A DNA stretch of 64,000 nt from BOG-931 sp963761525 (GTDB lineage: Bacteria > Pseudomonadota > Alphaproteobacteria > Rhizobiales > Xanthobacteraceae): assembly GCA_963761525.1 (NCBI GenBank), contig CAVXHG010000008.1, forward strand, positions 124,001 to 188,000, written 5' to 3'. Under the pieces are notes generated by a model that did no database searches, had not been told where the DNA came from, and worked only from the letters and a program-made list of their open reading frames with translations. Below are positions 41,906-51,182 of the stretch, in pieces; within the stretch, counting starts at the first letter, position 1, and every line of letters begins with the position of its first letter. Both the position numbers and the translations under genes were made by a program.

Positions 41906-42847
41906 CTAGAACGGATTGACGTAGTTGAGTATCGCGATCTGCCGCAGCAGCACCTGGCGGATCACATGGCTTGCCTTGACATGGTCGGTGTAGATCGCGG
42001 CCTGCCCAGTGCTGCCAGCCGGCAGCCGGCGCGCTACATCGGCGTCGTCGAGCGCAATGCGCACGCCAAACGGCGCGGACTCGATTGCTTTTGGTGTTAC
42101 GGCGAGACCGGACGCCTGCACCTGGCCGGTTGCGATCGCTTGCAGGACCGCGACGACTTTTCCCGTGTAGACGTGGCCGGGAATGAATTTGAACGTGACT
42201 TCGGCATCCTGGCCCGGCCGGATGTAGCGGGCGTCGATCTGCTGGACTTCCACGCCCACGGTCGTGTCCGACGTGTCGATAAAAGCCATGACCGGCGACA
42301 GCGGCAGCGACGCGACACGCGCGCCTTTGCGAAGCGCAAGATTGGTCACGTAGCCGTCCGCCGGTGCGCGTACCACGGTCTGATCGAGATTGTATTGCGC
42401 GCCGTTGACTTGGCCCTGCAGCTGATCGACCGAGGCTTGGCGTTCCTCGACATCGAACGAGCGGCCCGTTCCGGTACTCTGGAGCTGGTTCATTTGCGAC
42501 AGCCGAAGCTTTTCGAATTTGAGCTGGGCGGTAAGCGCGTCGACCTGGGCCTGGAACGGCGTCGGGTCGATTCTGAACAACACATCGCCGGCCTTGAGCG
42601 GGGTGTTGGGTTGCACCGGCACGTCGACCACTTCACCCGCTACATTCGGCACGATGGGAACGGACTGCCGGATGACGATCGCGGTTCCGGTCGGTGCGCC
42701 CCATCCCATCGGGACGAACAGGCCGACCAGCAAGAGCAGCAGCACGACAAACGGCGAGCACTTCCAGAACAGATTGAGCGGAATGATCTTGAGCCAAACC
42801 AGAAGAAAAAGGAGGGCGAGATAGATGTTAAGCAGGAAGACGATCAT
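41906..42847 (-). CDS. HlyD-family membrane fusion protein (YiaV/YibH-like)
   Basis: About 313 residues: two N-terminal membrane helices (MIVFLLNIYLALLFLLVWL and FVVLLLLLVGLFVPMG), a lipoyl half-domain (VPNVAGEVVDVPVQPN), a short helical hairpin (ALTAQLKFEKLRLSQMNQL) and the second lipoyl half (VRAPADGYVTNLALRKGA), then beta-barrel domains. Such proteins bridge an inner-membrane transporter to the periplasm. The start at 42847 overlaps the end of the DUF3302 gene by four bases (ATGA), the same pair order as yiaW-yiaV in E. coli. An extension upstream to 43006 is a shadow of DUF3302. Confidence 0.85.
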   Translation of the reverse strand: MIVFLLNIYLALLFLLVWLKIIPLNLFWKCSPFVVLLLLLVGLFVPMGWGAPTGTAIVIRQSVPIVPNVAGEVVDVPVQPNTPLKAGDVLFRIDPTPFQAQVDALTAQLKFEKLRLSQMNQLQSTGTGRSFDVEERQASVDQLQGQVNGAQYNLDQTVVRAPADGYVTNLALRKGARVASLPLSPVMAFIDTSDTTVGVEVQQIDARYIRPGQDAEVTFKFIPGHVYTGKVVAVLQAIATGQVQASGLAVTPKAIESAPFGVRIALDDADVARRLPAGSTGQAAIYTDHVKASHVIRQVLLRQIAILNYVNPF

Positions 42848-43080
42848 CGCGCCGCTTCCTGCTTGCGGGCGGGCACATCGACATAGGCCCAGATCAGAAC
42901 GACCGGCCACAGGGCAAAGCCGAGGAACAGAAATATCCAGCCGGCGACAGTCACAGCTTGTGCCCACGGATGATTGCGTGATTTCGCGATGTGGCCGGGC
43001 AACCACCCGGCGACGCAGATCACCGCGGCCGTGCTGGCGAGCATGACGATCAGAACGATCCAGGCGAAGATGTCGAGCAT
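42844..43080 (-). CDS. DUF3302 inner membrane protein (YiaW-like)
   Basis: A 78-residue protein with two hydrophobic helices, FAWIVLIVMLASTAAVICVAG and WIFLFLGFALWPVVLIWAY, joined by a loop with GHIAKSRNHPWAQA. This matches DUF3302 (YiaW/YibI), always paired with an HlyD-type protein. The final residues YVDVPARKQEAAR are cytoplasmic. The gene overlaps the HlyD gene by four bases, so the two products are probably made together as a small envelope complex of unknown cargo. Confidence 0.85.
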   Translation of the reverse strand: MLDIFAWIVLIVMLASTAAVICVAGWLPGHIAKSRNHPWAQAVTVAGWIFLFLGFALWPVVLIWAYVDVPARKQEAAR

Positions 43081-43105
43081 CGGACGCTCTCTGTTCGTTG
43101 GCCGC

Positions 43106-44122
43106 TCAGCTCACCGGCTGTGGCTCCGGAAATTTCCATGTGCCGTTCAGGATTTCCGGCCGCGGGCGATAGAGCCGCACGGTGTAGTTCCAGCCTTTCA
43201 CGATCGGGATGCAGTTCGGGATTTTGCCGTCGCAGCCGCCGAACTGGATGGCGATCGAGCCGTCGGCGTTCTTTTTCGCTGTGATGCTGTTGAGCGAATA
43301 AGCGTCGTAAGGATTTTTCTCGAAGTAGCCGTCGGCGTTGTAAACGCTGACGGACCAGAATGCATCGACCGGTACTTTGCCTACATTGAGCTTGTAGACG
43401 GTCGAACCATCATTCTTGGCAGGCGTAATGTTGAGGTATGTCGCGTCCTTGTCGGGATTGCCGCCCCAAGCCGCCGCGGTTCCAATGAGATGTCGTACCG
43501 GGTCGACCTGGGCTTTGGTGCCGAAGGCCTTTTTGAAGTCCGGGAGCGTGGTAGCAAGGACGAGCAGCGCATCACGCACTTTCTTTTGGCTGGCCTGGTC
43601 CCAATTAGGCGCCTCGAACGTGCCGACACTTTTCTGGCTGACTTTGATCGCGTCCTGCAAGGCATGGACCTGTTCGATATCTTTCGGATCGGCCGGGTCG
43701 ACCAGAGTCCGGATCGCGACGGCGACGTAGCGTGTGCCGACCTGGTCCTTCGTCAAGGTGTAGTTGCCTTTGCCGTAGACGACCTCGGGCACATAGTGGT
43801 CTTCATTGATGACCTGCATCGACATGAAGCGGCTGCCTGCGTCGGGCAGCGTGATCGTGACCGGACCCGCATCAAGATCAAAGACAGCGGAAGAATAGAG
43901 CGTATCGCGGTTGAGACGGATCACGGTTTGATTGTCGATCCGCGCCGGCTCACGGCGATGCAGAAACTTTCCGGTGGCGCCGCTGTCCTTGAGTATCCCG
44001 GCAAAATACAGGTCGGACTCGGCGCGAATGAAATTATCGACGGTGACTGGAATGGCGGTTTGCGCCTGTGCGGCGCCCGCGGTCGCGAGTACGAGAACAA
44101 CTGCAGCAAATCTGGTTGTCAT
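43106..44122 (-). CDS. Exported DUF1254/DUF1214 protein
   Basis: A 338-residue protein with signal peptide (MTTRFAAVVLVLATAGAAQA) and the DUF1254 plus DUF1214 arrangement. The N-terminal domain reads VTVDNFIRAESDLYFAGIL, VIRLNRDTLYSSAVFDLDA and MSMQVINEDHYVPEVVYG; the C-terminal domain has PVDAFWSVSVYNADGYF, LNSITAKKNADGSI and VRLYRPRPEILNGTW. These proteins are widespread in soil bacteria, secreted or periplasmic, without defined activity. A broken paralogue lies directly upstream. The pair sits in the sulfatase block, so a role in processing the desulfated product is conceivable but unproven. Confidence 0.88.
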   Translation of the reverse strand: MTTRFAAVVLVLATAGAAQAQTAIPVTVDNFIRAESDLYFAGILKDSGATGKFLHRREPARIDNQTVIRLNRDTLYSSAVFDLDAGPVTITLPDAGSRFMSMQVINEDHYVPEVVYGKGNYTLTKDQVGTRYVAVAIRTLVDPADPKDIEQVHALQDAIKVSQKSVGTFEAPNWDQASQKKVRDALLVLATTLPDFKKAFGTKAQVDPVRHLIGTAAAWGGNPDKDATYLNITPAKNDGSTVYKLNVGKVPVDAFWSVSVYNADGYFEKNPYDAYSLNSITAKKNADGSIAIQFGGCDGKIPNCIPIVKGWNYTVRLYRPRPEILNGTWKFPEPQPVS

Positions 44123-44137
44123 TTCTTTCTCCCGAAA

Positions 44138-45531
44138 TTAGTTCGCTTGTTGCAAAGGCGGTGCTTTCCACTGACCGCTTACGGCTTCCGCTTTCGGCCA
44201 ATAAAGGCGCAAGACCGCGAAGAACTGGCCCTTGGGCGCTGGAAGCCAATTCGACTTTCCTTGTCTTTCCCCGGCGATTCGTTCTGGACATAGAGCGTGA
44301 TCCCGCCGTCCGCATCGCGCTTTAAGTCCGGCAGCATCGGTCGAATTGATCAGATAGCGGTTGATCGAATTGGCGTAGAGCAGGCTTGCCGGTAATTCAT
44401 ACATCGTGAGCGACCAAAACGCGTTCACCGGCGGCAATTCGCCGGCAGCGAAACGCAGCGTGTATCGATTACTTCCGGCGAGCGGTCTTTTCCCGGCATC
44501 GACGAAATAAGCCGGATACATCGCCTCGTCTTTCGAATTGCCGTAAATGCCGAGGATGGCGCCTGACATGCGCGCCATGTAGTTGCCATTCAGGAAAGCG
44601 CGCGTTCCGAAGCTGTCCGCGCTCGAACTCCTTCCCTGTATCGACCTGCGTTGCCTTATGTTCGGCGAAAGCCTTCCATGCGTCGGCCATTCCGTCTTCG
44701 GCAGCTTTCCGGATTTCAGGGAGAGCGAGTCATATCGAGCGTTTTCCCTGCGCCGATGTCAAGCTTCGCAAAACGCGTCATCAGTGCGTTCTCCGAAGGG
44801 TCGGTCGGACAAAACTGCAGAATAAAATTGAGGACGTTGAAGAACTGGAGCGAACTGCGCTCCTGCTCGGGCGTAAGCGGCTTTATGAAATCCACGGCAG
44901 GAAAAGCCGCGGGCGCCGGCGTTCCGAGAAATTGCGAGAGTGGCTGGACTTTGTAACCGCGCCTGAATTTTCTTGACGTTATCGATGTCGCCGGGACTGA
45001 AGAGCTGGGTCCGAAAGAGTACAAAGGCGAATTGCGTCTCGGAACGAATGACCTCTTTGATGCCCTTCGGCGTTTCGCCCTTCCAGTCCGGCCCGGCCAG
45101 CAGATAATTCCCCGCGTCGCTGCCGGTCGCGCGGCTGCCGACATAGGCGAAGTTGAAGGTGTACATGTCGATGAATTGCAGCGAGTAATAACGGCCTTTC
45201 TCTACGGCCGGCACCGTGAACACCTGCGGCTCTGCGCGCAAATCAACGCCAACAAACGAATACGGCGTATCCGAATTGGGAGTCTGGATCGCCTTGTCGT
45301 CGGGCGTGTAAACCCGCGCATTGTTGAGAAGCGTGTTCCACGGCGCCTTAAATTCCGGACTGCTGTGATCCACAAAATACGAATACTGGATGCGGTAGCT
45401 GTCCACGAGCGGGAAGCCGTAGATCGTGGCTTCTTTCGCGATGGCCCGCGCCTCCGTCGGACGTAATTCGAGTTCTGCGCCTGCGCGGAATGCCGTTGCG
45501 CAAAACCAGGAACGTCAGAACAGGCCGTCAA
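44138..45531 (-). pseudogene. Second DUF1254/DUF1214 protein, multiple frameshifts
   Basis: A paralogue of the previous gene broken into at least four frames. Segments in order are ATIYGFPLVDSYRIQYSYF to GDIDNVKKIQ (to about 44960), GYKVQPLSQFLGTPAP to GAGKTLDM (to about 44727), MADAWKAFAEHKATQVDTG (to about 44618), and NGNYMARMSGAILGIYGN to the end at 44138. Two compensating shifts occur inside the last piece (about 44320 and 44255), and the signal peptide is in yet another frame. Each piece is well conserved, and the first three changes are each readable as one inserted base. Either a cluster of sequencing errors or a recent pseudogene. Confidence 0.75.
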
Positions 45532-45560
45532 ACTCCGGCATTATACGGCCTTCAAATCAC

Positions 45561-46598
45561 TCACTTCTGGAACGGAAAGATCGTCTTCCAGTCCTGCTTC
45601 ATATCGACGACGGTCCAGCCCTTCGCGGTGCCTTCGTCGAGCGCCTTGTCGAGCTTGCCGACCTTGGATTCCCGGTCATAGGCGTATTCGCGTTCGGCAT
45701 CGGTGTGATGCACAAGGCCCATGAAGCGCGGACCGTCGCCGGCCGCTGTCCATTCCAGCATCTGTTGATCGCCGTCGGAGTTTCCGAACGCAAAGATCGG
45801 CCGGCGGCCGATGAAGCGGTTGATGCCGACCGGCTTACCGGGACCGTCGTCGACGAACTCGATCTGTGGCAGCTTCCTCAACACCGGCTTGCCGTCCGCG
45901 CCCATCTCGAACTTGACCACGCCGGACGAGCCGACGACCTGCTCGGGCGGAATCCCGTAGATCTTTTCGGTCCATGGCCGCATGAATTCGATGCCGCCGC
46001 CGGAGACGATGTAGGTTTTGAACCCATTGCCGCGCAGATAGCCGAGCAACTCGATCATCGGCTGGTAGACGAGTTCGATATAGGGCCGCTTGAAGCGCGG
46101 GTGCCGCGCTGTGCTTATCCAGTCGAGAACGCTCTTGGAAAACTCTTCGGTCGTCATGCCGGCATGCGTCGCCGCCATGATTTCCAACAGGCCTTTTTGG
46201 CCGGACGCTCCGAGCGCCTGCATGTCCTTATCCAGCACGGCCTTAAACGGCTGCTTCGTCTTCCACTCCGGATGCTGCGGCGCCAGCCGTTTGATTTCAT
46301 CGAACGCAAACGCGACCTGAAAATAAACCGGCTGCTCGGTCCATAGCGTGCCGTCGTTGTCGAACGTAGCGATCCGCTGCTCGGCCGGCACAAAGTCCGG
46401 CGTGCCTTGCGCGGTGACGCGCGCAACGAAATCGGCGATCGATTTCTTCACCGCGCCATCGTTCCAGGCCGGTAGCGGATCGGATAGGGGAGCAGCGGTA
46501 GCAATCGATTGCGCGCGTGATTCACCGACCCAGCAGAACGCTCCTGCTGCGCCGAGCATCGCGGTCAAAGCGCTTCGCCGATCTAAATCAAACCGCAC
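45561..46598 (-). CDS. Exported HAD-superfamily phosphatase
   Basis: A 345-residue HAD hydrolase with an N-terminal signal containing twin Arg (LDRRSALTAMLGAAGAF), so probably exported by Tat. The phosphatase motifs are FDNDGTLWTEQP (motif I with both Asp near residue 80), VSGGGIEFMR (motif II) and FAFGNSDGDQQML (motif IV). A helical cap lies between I and II. HAD enzymes of this layout resemble phosphoserine phosphatase; a periplasmic version may remove phosphate from small esters. It lies downstream of two sulfatases, separated by a GC-rich hairpin. Confidence 0.87.
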   Translation of the reverse strand: MRFDLDRRSALTAMLGAAGAFCWVGESRAQSIATAAPLSDPLPAWNDGAVKKSIADFVARVTAQGTPDFVPAEQRIATFDNDGTLWTEQPVYFQVAFAFDEIKRLAPQHPEWKTKQPFKAVLDKDMQALGASGQKGLLEIMAATHAGMTTEEFSKSVLDWISTARHPRFKRPYIELVYQPMIELLGYLRGNGFKTYIVSGGGIEFMRPWTEKIYGIPPEQVVGSSGVVKFEMGADGKPVLRKLPQIEFVDDGPGKPVGINRFIGRRPIFAFGNSDGDQQMLEWTAAGDGPRFMGLVHHTDAEREYAYDRESKVGKLDKALDEGTAKGWTVVDMKQDWKTIFPFQK

Positions 46599-46636
46599 GG
46601 CACGGGGTCTCTATTCCAACAAAAGAGGAAATGCGA

Positions 46637-46664
46637 CATCGGCCGGCCGTCTAGCCGGCCGATG
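46637..46664 (-). terminator. Hairpin between sulfatase and HAD phosphatase genes
   Basis: Perfect 11-base arms CATCGGCCGGC (46637-46647) and GCCGGCCGATG (46654-46664) with a six-base loop, twelve bases after the sulfatase stop. Only a broken T-rich stretch follows on the minus strand, so it may be a partial terminator that lowers expression of the downstream genes. Confidence 0.5.
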
Positions 46665-46675
46665 CAATTAACGTC

Positions 46676-48385
46676 TCAGTGCGGGATCATCGGATCGACG
46701 ACCCGATGCATATCCTCGACCAGTCCGTCGACCGAGAAGCTCGCGGGGTGCTGGCTGGGCGGATAGTCCTTGTAGGTGTCGAGATACTTCGCGATTTGGG
46801 CGACCGCGCCGTATTGGACATAGGCGTGGTCGATAAGCCAATCCCAATAGGTGTTCGAGGTGATATCGGCGCGTTCGAACGGATCGGCGTGCAGGTCGTA
46901 GAACTTTGCGAGCCTTAATTTGGTGAACGGCTCGGCCCAGACCAGCAGCGTTCCCTGCGCCCGTTGCTCTTCGAACCCGAGCTTCCAGTTGTCATACCTG
47001 TAAGCGACCAGATCGCCATCGTCGTTGAAGTAGACGAAGTTGTCGCGCGCCGATTTTTCCTGTTGGCCGGTCAGGTAAGGCAGCTGATTGTAACCGTCGA
47101 GGTGTACCTTGAAGGTCTTGCCGGCGGCCTGATAGCCAGTCAGCAGTTGCTGCTTGACGTCCGGGTTTCCGGCGGCGGCGACCAAAGTCGGGCACCAATC
47201 GAGCGCGGCGACGATCTCGTGGGAAATCTGGCCCGGCTTGATGTGTCCCGGCCAGCGGATCATCGCCGGGACGCGAAAGGCGCCTTCCCAGTTGGTGTTC
47301 TTTTCGCTGCGGAACCACGTCATGGCGCCATCCGGCCATGAGTTCATGTGCGGACCGTTATCGGTCGTGTAGATCACGATCGTATTGTCGGCGATGCCGA
47401 GATCGTCCAGTTTCTTCAAGATCGAGCCGATGGTGTTGTCGTGCTCGATCATGCCGTCGGCATATTCAGTGCGTGCCGTGAGACCTGGCTTGTCGCGATG
47501 CTCGGCGCGCACATGGGTCCGTAGATGCATGCGTGTTGAGTTGAACCAGCAGAAGAACGGCTTTCCCGCTTTGGTCTGGCGATCCATGAAGTCCATGGCC
47601 GCGCTGGACGTCTCGTCGTCGATCGTCTCCATGCGTTTTTTGGTCAACGGACCGGTATCCGCGATGGTCTGTTTGCCGACACGGCCGAAGCGCGGATCTT
47701 CTGTGGGATCGTCAACGTCGGTCGCCTTGCATTTCATGACGCCGCGCGGACCGAATGTCGCCCGAAATGCGGGATCGGTGGGATAGTTGAAATTCTCCGG
47801 CTCTTCCTCGGCATTGAGATGATAGAGGTTGCCGAAGAACTCATCGAAGCCGTGAACCGTCGGCAGGAATTCGTTACGGTCGCCGAGATGGTTCTTGCCG
47901 AACTGGCCGGTGGCGTAACCCTGCGGCTTCAGGAGTTCGGCAATTGTCGCGTCGCGCGCCTGCAATCCGACTTTGACGCCGGGGATGCCGACCTTTGACA
48001 GCCCGGTGCGCAGCGTCGCCTGACCTGTGATGAAGGCCGATCGCCCCGCCGTGCAGCTCTGCTCGGCGTAGTAGTCCATGAACATAATGCCTTCGCGCGC
48101 GATGCGGTCGATGTTCGGCGTCTGATAGCCCATCAAGCCGTGCGAATAGATACTGACATTCGCAATTCCGATGTCGTCACCCATCAGAACGAGAATATTC
48201 GGCTTCTTTCCACTTGCCGGCGCTGCAACAGGCTGCTGTATCTGTGCCTGCGCCGTGAGGCCGGTCGCCGCGATAGCCGATGCGGCCGCAAGCGACGTAC
48301 CAGCTAGAAGCAGATCGCGGCGTTTCAAGCTATTTCTTTCACGCAGCGCATCGGAGGGTTTGCTTTCTTTCGAGTCGTTACTCAT
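46676..48385 (-). CDS. Tat-exported arylsulfatase A
   Basis: A 569-residue sulfatase cleaving sulfate esters. A Tat signal is present (LKRRDLLLAGTSLAAAS). The catalytic segment SCTAGRSAFITGQ holds the cysteine (residue 111) that must become formylglycine, in the C-x-A-x-R form. Metal ligands are in LVLMGDDIG and YTTDNGPHMNSW; GKNHLGD carries the Lys/His pair. The ATG at 48385 has GGAAAAAGG upstream; the extension to 48463 lacks a signal. A formylglycine-generating enzyme gene lies upstream on the same strand. Since FGly forms before folding and Tat exports folded proteins, the order fits cytoplasmic activation then export. Substrate unknown. Confidence 0.93.
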   Translation of the reverse strand: MSNDSKESKPSDALRERNSLKRRDLLLAGTSLAAASAIAATGLTAQAQIQQPVAAPASGKKPNILVLMGDDIGIANVSIYSHGLMGYQTPNIDRIAREGIMFMDYYAEQSCTAGRSAFITGQATLRTGLSKVGIPGVKVGLQARDATIAELLKPQGYATGQFGKNHLGDRNEFLPTVHGFDEFFGNLYHLNAEEEPENFNYPTDPAFRATFGPRGVMKCKATDVDDPTEDPRFGRVGKQTIADTGPLTKKRMETIDDETSSAAMDFMDRQTKAGKPFFCWFNSTRMHLRTHVRAEHRDKPGLTARTEYADGMIEHDNTIGSILKKLDDLGIADNTIVIYTTDNGPHMNSWPDGAMTWFRSEKNTNWEGAFRVPAMIRWPGHIKPGQISHEIVAALDWCPTLVAAAGNPDVKQQLLTGYQAAGKTFKVHLDGYNQLPYLTGQQEKSARDNFVYFNDDGDLVAYRYDNWKLGFEEQRAQGTLLVWAEPFTKLRLAKFYDLHADPFERADITSNTYWDWLIDHAYVQYGAVAQIAKYLDTYKDYPPSQHPASFSVDGLVEDMHRVVDPMIPH

Positions 48386-48510
48386 GGCCTTTTTCCTTTC
48401 AAGGGCGCGAGTTGAAGTTTCATATTCGGTAGCTTCGGCGCTTAGCGGGTCGCCGGCCCGCACGGCGAGCCGTTCGGGCGGTGTCGTTGCGATTTTCGGG
48501 GCCGCATCGC

Positions 48511-50202
48511 CTACTTGGCGATTGAGTTTTGGGCCTCTGTGATTTTTGCCTTCACGGCGTCGAGGTTGAAGCTTGCGCCCTTTTGCATCGGCGGAAACTC
48601 GACTGCAGTCATGGCCAGTTTCTCGACCTGCTGCTGGACGAACACAAAGCGCCAGAATTCATACTTGAACCAATCGAAGTATTGCTGCGCTCCGTATTTG
48701 GTTCCGTCATCGGGCCAACCCGTGCGCTCAAATGGATCGAGCCGTAGGTTAATCAGATAAGGCACGTCGGGCTTGGTCTTCTCGCCGAGCCAGCCGCCAG
48801 GTTGATCGATGAAGCGATACTTGAAATCGTCGATCCGCACGGCGCCAAGTTCGCTTTCGCCGAAGTACCAGACCTCGTGCCGGCTCGACGGTCCCTTGCC
48901 GGTGATCATGTCCATCTGGTTGTAGCCATCCAGATAAACCTTGTATGTCGTGTCGCCGATCTGCTTGCCCTGTTTGAGCTCCGCGGCGATGTTCGGGTTA
49001 CCGGCGGCAGCCACAAAGGTCGGGAACCAGTCGAGCCCGGAGATGATGCCGTTCTCGACCTTGCCGGCCGGCACTTTGCCCGGCCAGCGGATGATCGCAG
49101 GCACTCGGAAGCCGCCTTCCAGGACTGTGCCCTTGCTCTGTGCAAACGGCGTCTGCCCGCCATCTGGCCAGGTAAAGACTTCGGTGCCGTTATCGGTCGT
49201 GAATACGACGATGGTGTTGTCGTCGACGCCCAGATCCTTGAGCTTCTGCATCACCAGGCCAACGTCGTCGTCGAGTTGCGCCATGCCGGCTTCATGAATG
49301 GTCCAGCCGTTCTTCGAATTGCGCATCGCTTCGTACTTCGGCGAGAGGTGCGTCACGATGTGCATGCGCGTCGGGTTGAGCCATACGAAGAAGGGTTTGC
49401 CGTCGGCCTTTGCTTTGTCCATGAACTTGAAGGACAGATCGCGGATTTCGTCGTCCACGGTTTCCATCCGCTTGGGATAGAGCGTGCCGGCGTCCTCGAT
49501 CTTCTGCTTGCCGACCTTGCCCCAACGCGGCATCGCCGTCTGATCGTCGGTGTCGGTGGCCCAGCTGTGCACCATGTTGCGCGGGCCGACCGTGTTCAAC
49601 AACTCCTGCGGATAGCCCGGATGCGCGGGGTCTTCCATCGCGTCGAGGTGGTAAAGGTAGCCAAAGAATTCGTCGAACCCATGCACGGTCGGCAGGAATT
49701 CATTGAGATCGCCGAGGTGGTTCTTGCCGAACTGTCCGGTGGCGTATCCCATGGACTTCAGCACTGCCGCGATCGTCACCGCCTGCGCAGGAATGCCGAT
49801 CGGTGAACCCGCTTGGCCGACCGTGGTCATGCCAGTGCGGATCGGGAGTTCGCCGGTGATGAAGTTGGCCCGGCCGGCCGTGCAACTCGCCTCGGCATAG
49901 TAGTCCGTGAAGATCGTGCCCTCGGCGGCGAGCTTATCGAGGTTCGGCGTCCGCCCGGCCATCAGGCCGCGGTGATAGGCGCCGATATTCCACATGCCAA
50001 TGTCGTCGCCCATAATGACGATGATGTTCGGTTTATTGCCACTTGCCTGCGATGCCGGCTGCTGTGCCTGTGCGATGCGTACAGATTCTCCTGTTGCGAT
50101 CGCGGTCGCGGCGGCAAGCGTGGTGCCGCCGAGCAGAATGTTGCGGCGGTTAAGTGATTTCTTCTTTAGGCTAGTTTCGTCTCCGTCGTTTTTGTTGGCC
50201 AT
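48511..50202 (-). CDS. Tat-exported arylsulfatase B
   Basis: A 563-residue sulfatase, paralogous to the downstream one. Tat signal: LNRRNILLGGTTLAAATAI. The activated cysteine is at about residue 107 in SCTAGRANFITGE; IVIMGDDIG and FTTDNGTEVFTW supply metal ligands and GKNHLGD the Lys/His. The ATG at 50202 has AAGGGAG seven bases upstream. Its first twelve codons overlap the end of the formylglycine-generating enzyme gene, indicating tight co-expression. Differences from sulfatase A in the long insertion (PGYPQELLNTVGPRN region) suggest different substrates. Confidence 0.93.
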   Translation of the reverse strand: MANKNDGDETSLKKKSLNRRNILLGGTTLAAATAIATGESVRIAQAQQPASQASGNKPNIIVIMGDDIGMWNIGAYHRGLMAGRTPNLDKLAAEGTIFTDYYAEASCTAGRANFITGELPIRTGMTTVGQAGSPIGIPAQAVTIAAVLKSMGYATGQFGKNHLGDLNEFLPTVHGFDEFFGYLYHLDAMEDPAHPGYPQELLNTVGPRNMVHSWATDTDDQTAMPRWGKVGKQKIEDAGTLYPKRMETVDDEIRDLSFKFMDKAKADGKPFFVWLNPTRMHIVTHLSPKYEAMRNSKNGWTIHEAGMAQLDDDVGLVMQKLKDLGVDDNTIVVFTTDNGTEVFTWPDGGQTPFAQSKGTVLEGGFRVPAIIRWPGKVPAGKVENGIISGLDWFPTFVAAAGNPNIAAELKQGKQIGDTTYKVYLDGYNQMDMITGKGPSSRHEVWYFGESELGAVRIDDFKYRFIDQPGGWLGEKTKPDVPYLINLRLDPFERTGWPDDGTKYGAQQYFDWFKYEFWRFVFVQQQVEKLAMTAVEFPPMQKGASFNLDAVKAKITEAQNSIAK

Positions 50203-51161
50203 TGGTCGCTCCCTTTTCTGATGACGCACCGAAATCCGACGTGGCTTGTGGACGTATCAATCGCTTCCGCGTGGCGCGCAGCCGGGCGGTAGCGGCGGCA
50301 GTAATTCGGCGCGCATAGATGCGAGCCGCCTTTAAGAACCTTGCGGGGAATTTTGATCTGCGGCTGACAAGCGTCGTAGCTCGCGTCTTCACGACCGCCG
50401 CGCGGATTCTCAGGAACGCAACACGCTTTCGGCGCGTCCGCTCCGTGCTTGCTCGACCACCAATCGGCCGTCCACTCCCACACGTTGCCGATCATGTCGT
50501 AGACGCCGTAGCCATTTGCCGGGAACGACAGCACCGGCGAGGTGCGTTCGAAGCCATCGTCGCAGAGATTTTCGTGCGGGAAGTTGCCCTGCCAGGTATT
50601 GGCGCGATGCTTGCCGCCGGGGGTGAGGTCGTCGCCCCATGAGAATTCGGCGCCGTCGAGCCCGCCGCGTGCGGCGTACTCCCACTCGGCTTCGCTCGGC
50701 AGCTCCTTGCCCGCCCATTTGGCGTAGGCGAGCGCATCGCCGAACGTCACGTGCACGACAGGATGATTATCGCGCGCGTTGATGTTGCTCTTCGGGCCGT
50801 AAGGATGCCGCCAATCCGCGCCTTTGAGAAATGCCCACCACTCGCCCCAGTTTTTCAGATCGACCGGATGATCGGGAGGCGTAAAGACCAGCGAGCCGGC
50901 ATAGAGCATGTGCGGCAACGCGCCGGGATAATCTTTCGGATTGGGCGGAAGCTCGGCGAATGTGACGTGTCCGGTCTTACGGACGAACTGTTTGAACTGG
51001 CGATTGGTGACCGGCGTACGATCAATCCAGAACTCATCGACGCTGACACGATGAACCGGAGCCTCTTCCGGATAATGCTTATCCGAGCCCATGCGGAACG
51101 TGCCGCCTGGAATTAAAATCATGTTCGCCGGCGCCGATTGCTCCGGTGACCGCTCCGACAT
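50166..51161 (-). CDS. Formylglycine-generating enzyme (SUMF1 family)
   Basis: About 331 residues of the FGE-sulfatase fold. It starts with MILIPGGTFRMGSDKHYPEE and contains HPVVHVTFGDALAYAKWAG, LPSEAEWEYAARGG and VYDMIGNVWEWTADWW. The catalytic pair of cysteines is seen in GGSHLCAPNYCRRYRPAAR (residues about 283 and 288), identical in spacing to active copper-dependent FGEs, so it is probably a true oxidase converting the sulfatase cysteine to formylglycine in the cytoplasm. The ATG at 51161 is used; a GTG at 51182 has AGGAG only three bases away. It is the first gene of the block and overlaps sulfatase B by 37 bases. Confidence 0.93.
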   Translation of the reverse strand: MSERSPEQSAPANMILIPGGTFRMGSDKHYPEEAPVHRVSVDEFWIDRTPVTNRQFKQFVRKTGHVTFAELPPNPKDYPGALPHMLYAGSLVFTPPDHPVDLKNWGEWWAFLKGADWRHPYGPKSNINARDNHPVVHVTFGDALAYAKWAGKELPSEAEWEYAARGGLDGAEFSWGDDLTPGGKHRANTWQGNFPHENLCDDGFERTSPVLSFPANGYGVYDMIGNVWEWTADWWSSKHGADAPKACCVPENPRGGREDASYDACQPQIKIPRKVLKGGSHLCAPNYCRRYRPAARHAEAIDTSTSHVGFRCVIRKGSDQWPTKTTETKLA

Positions 51162-51182
51162 AACGACTGCGCTATCGCCCAC

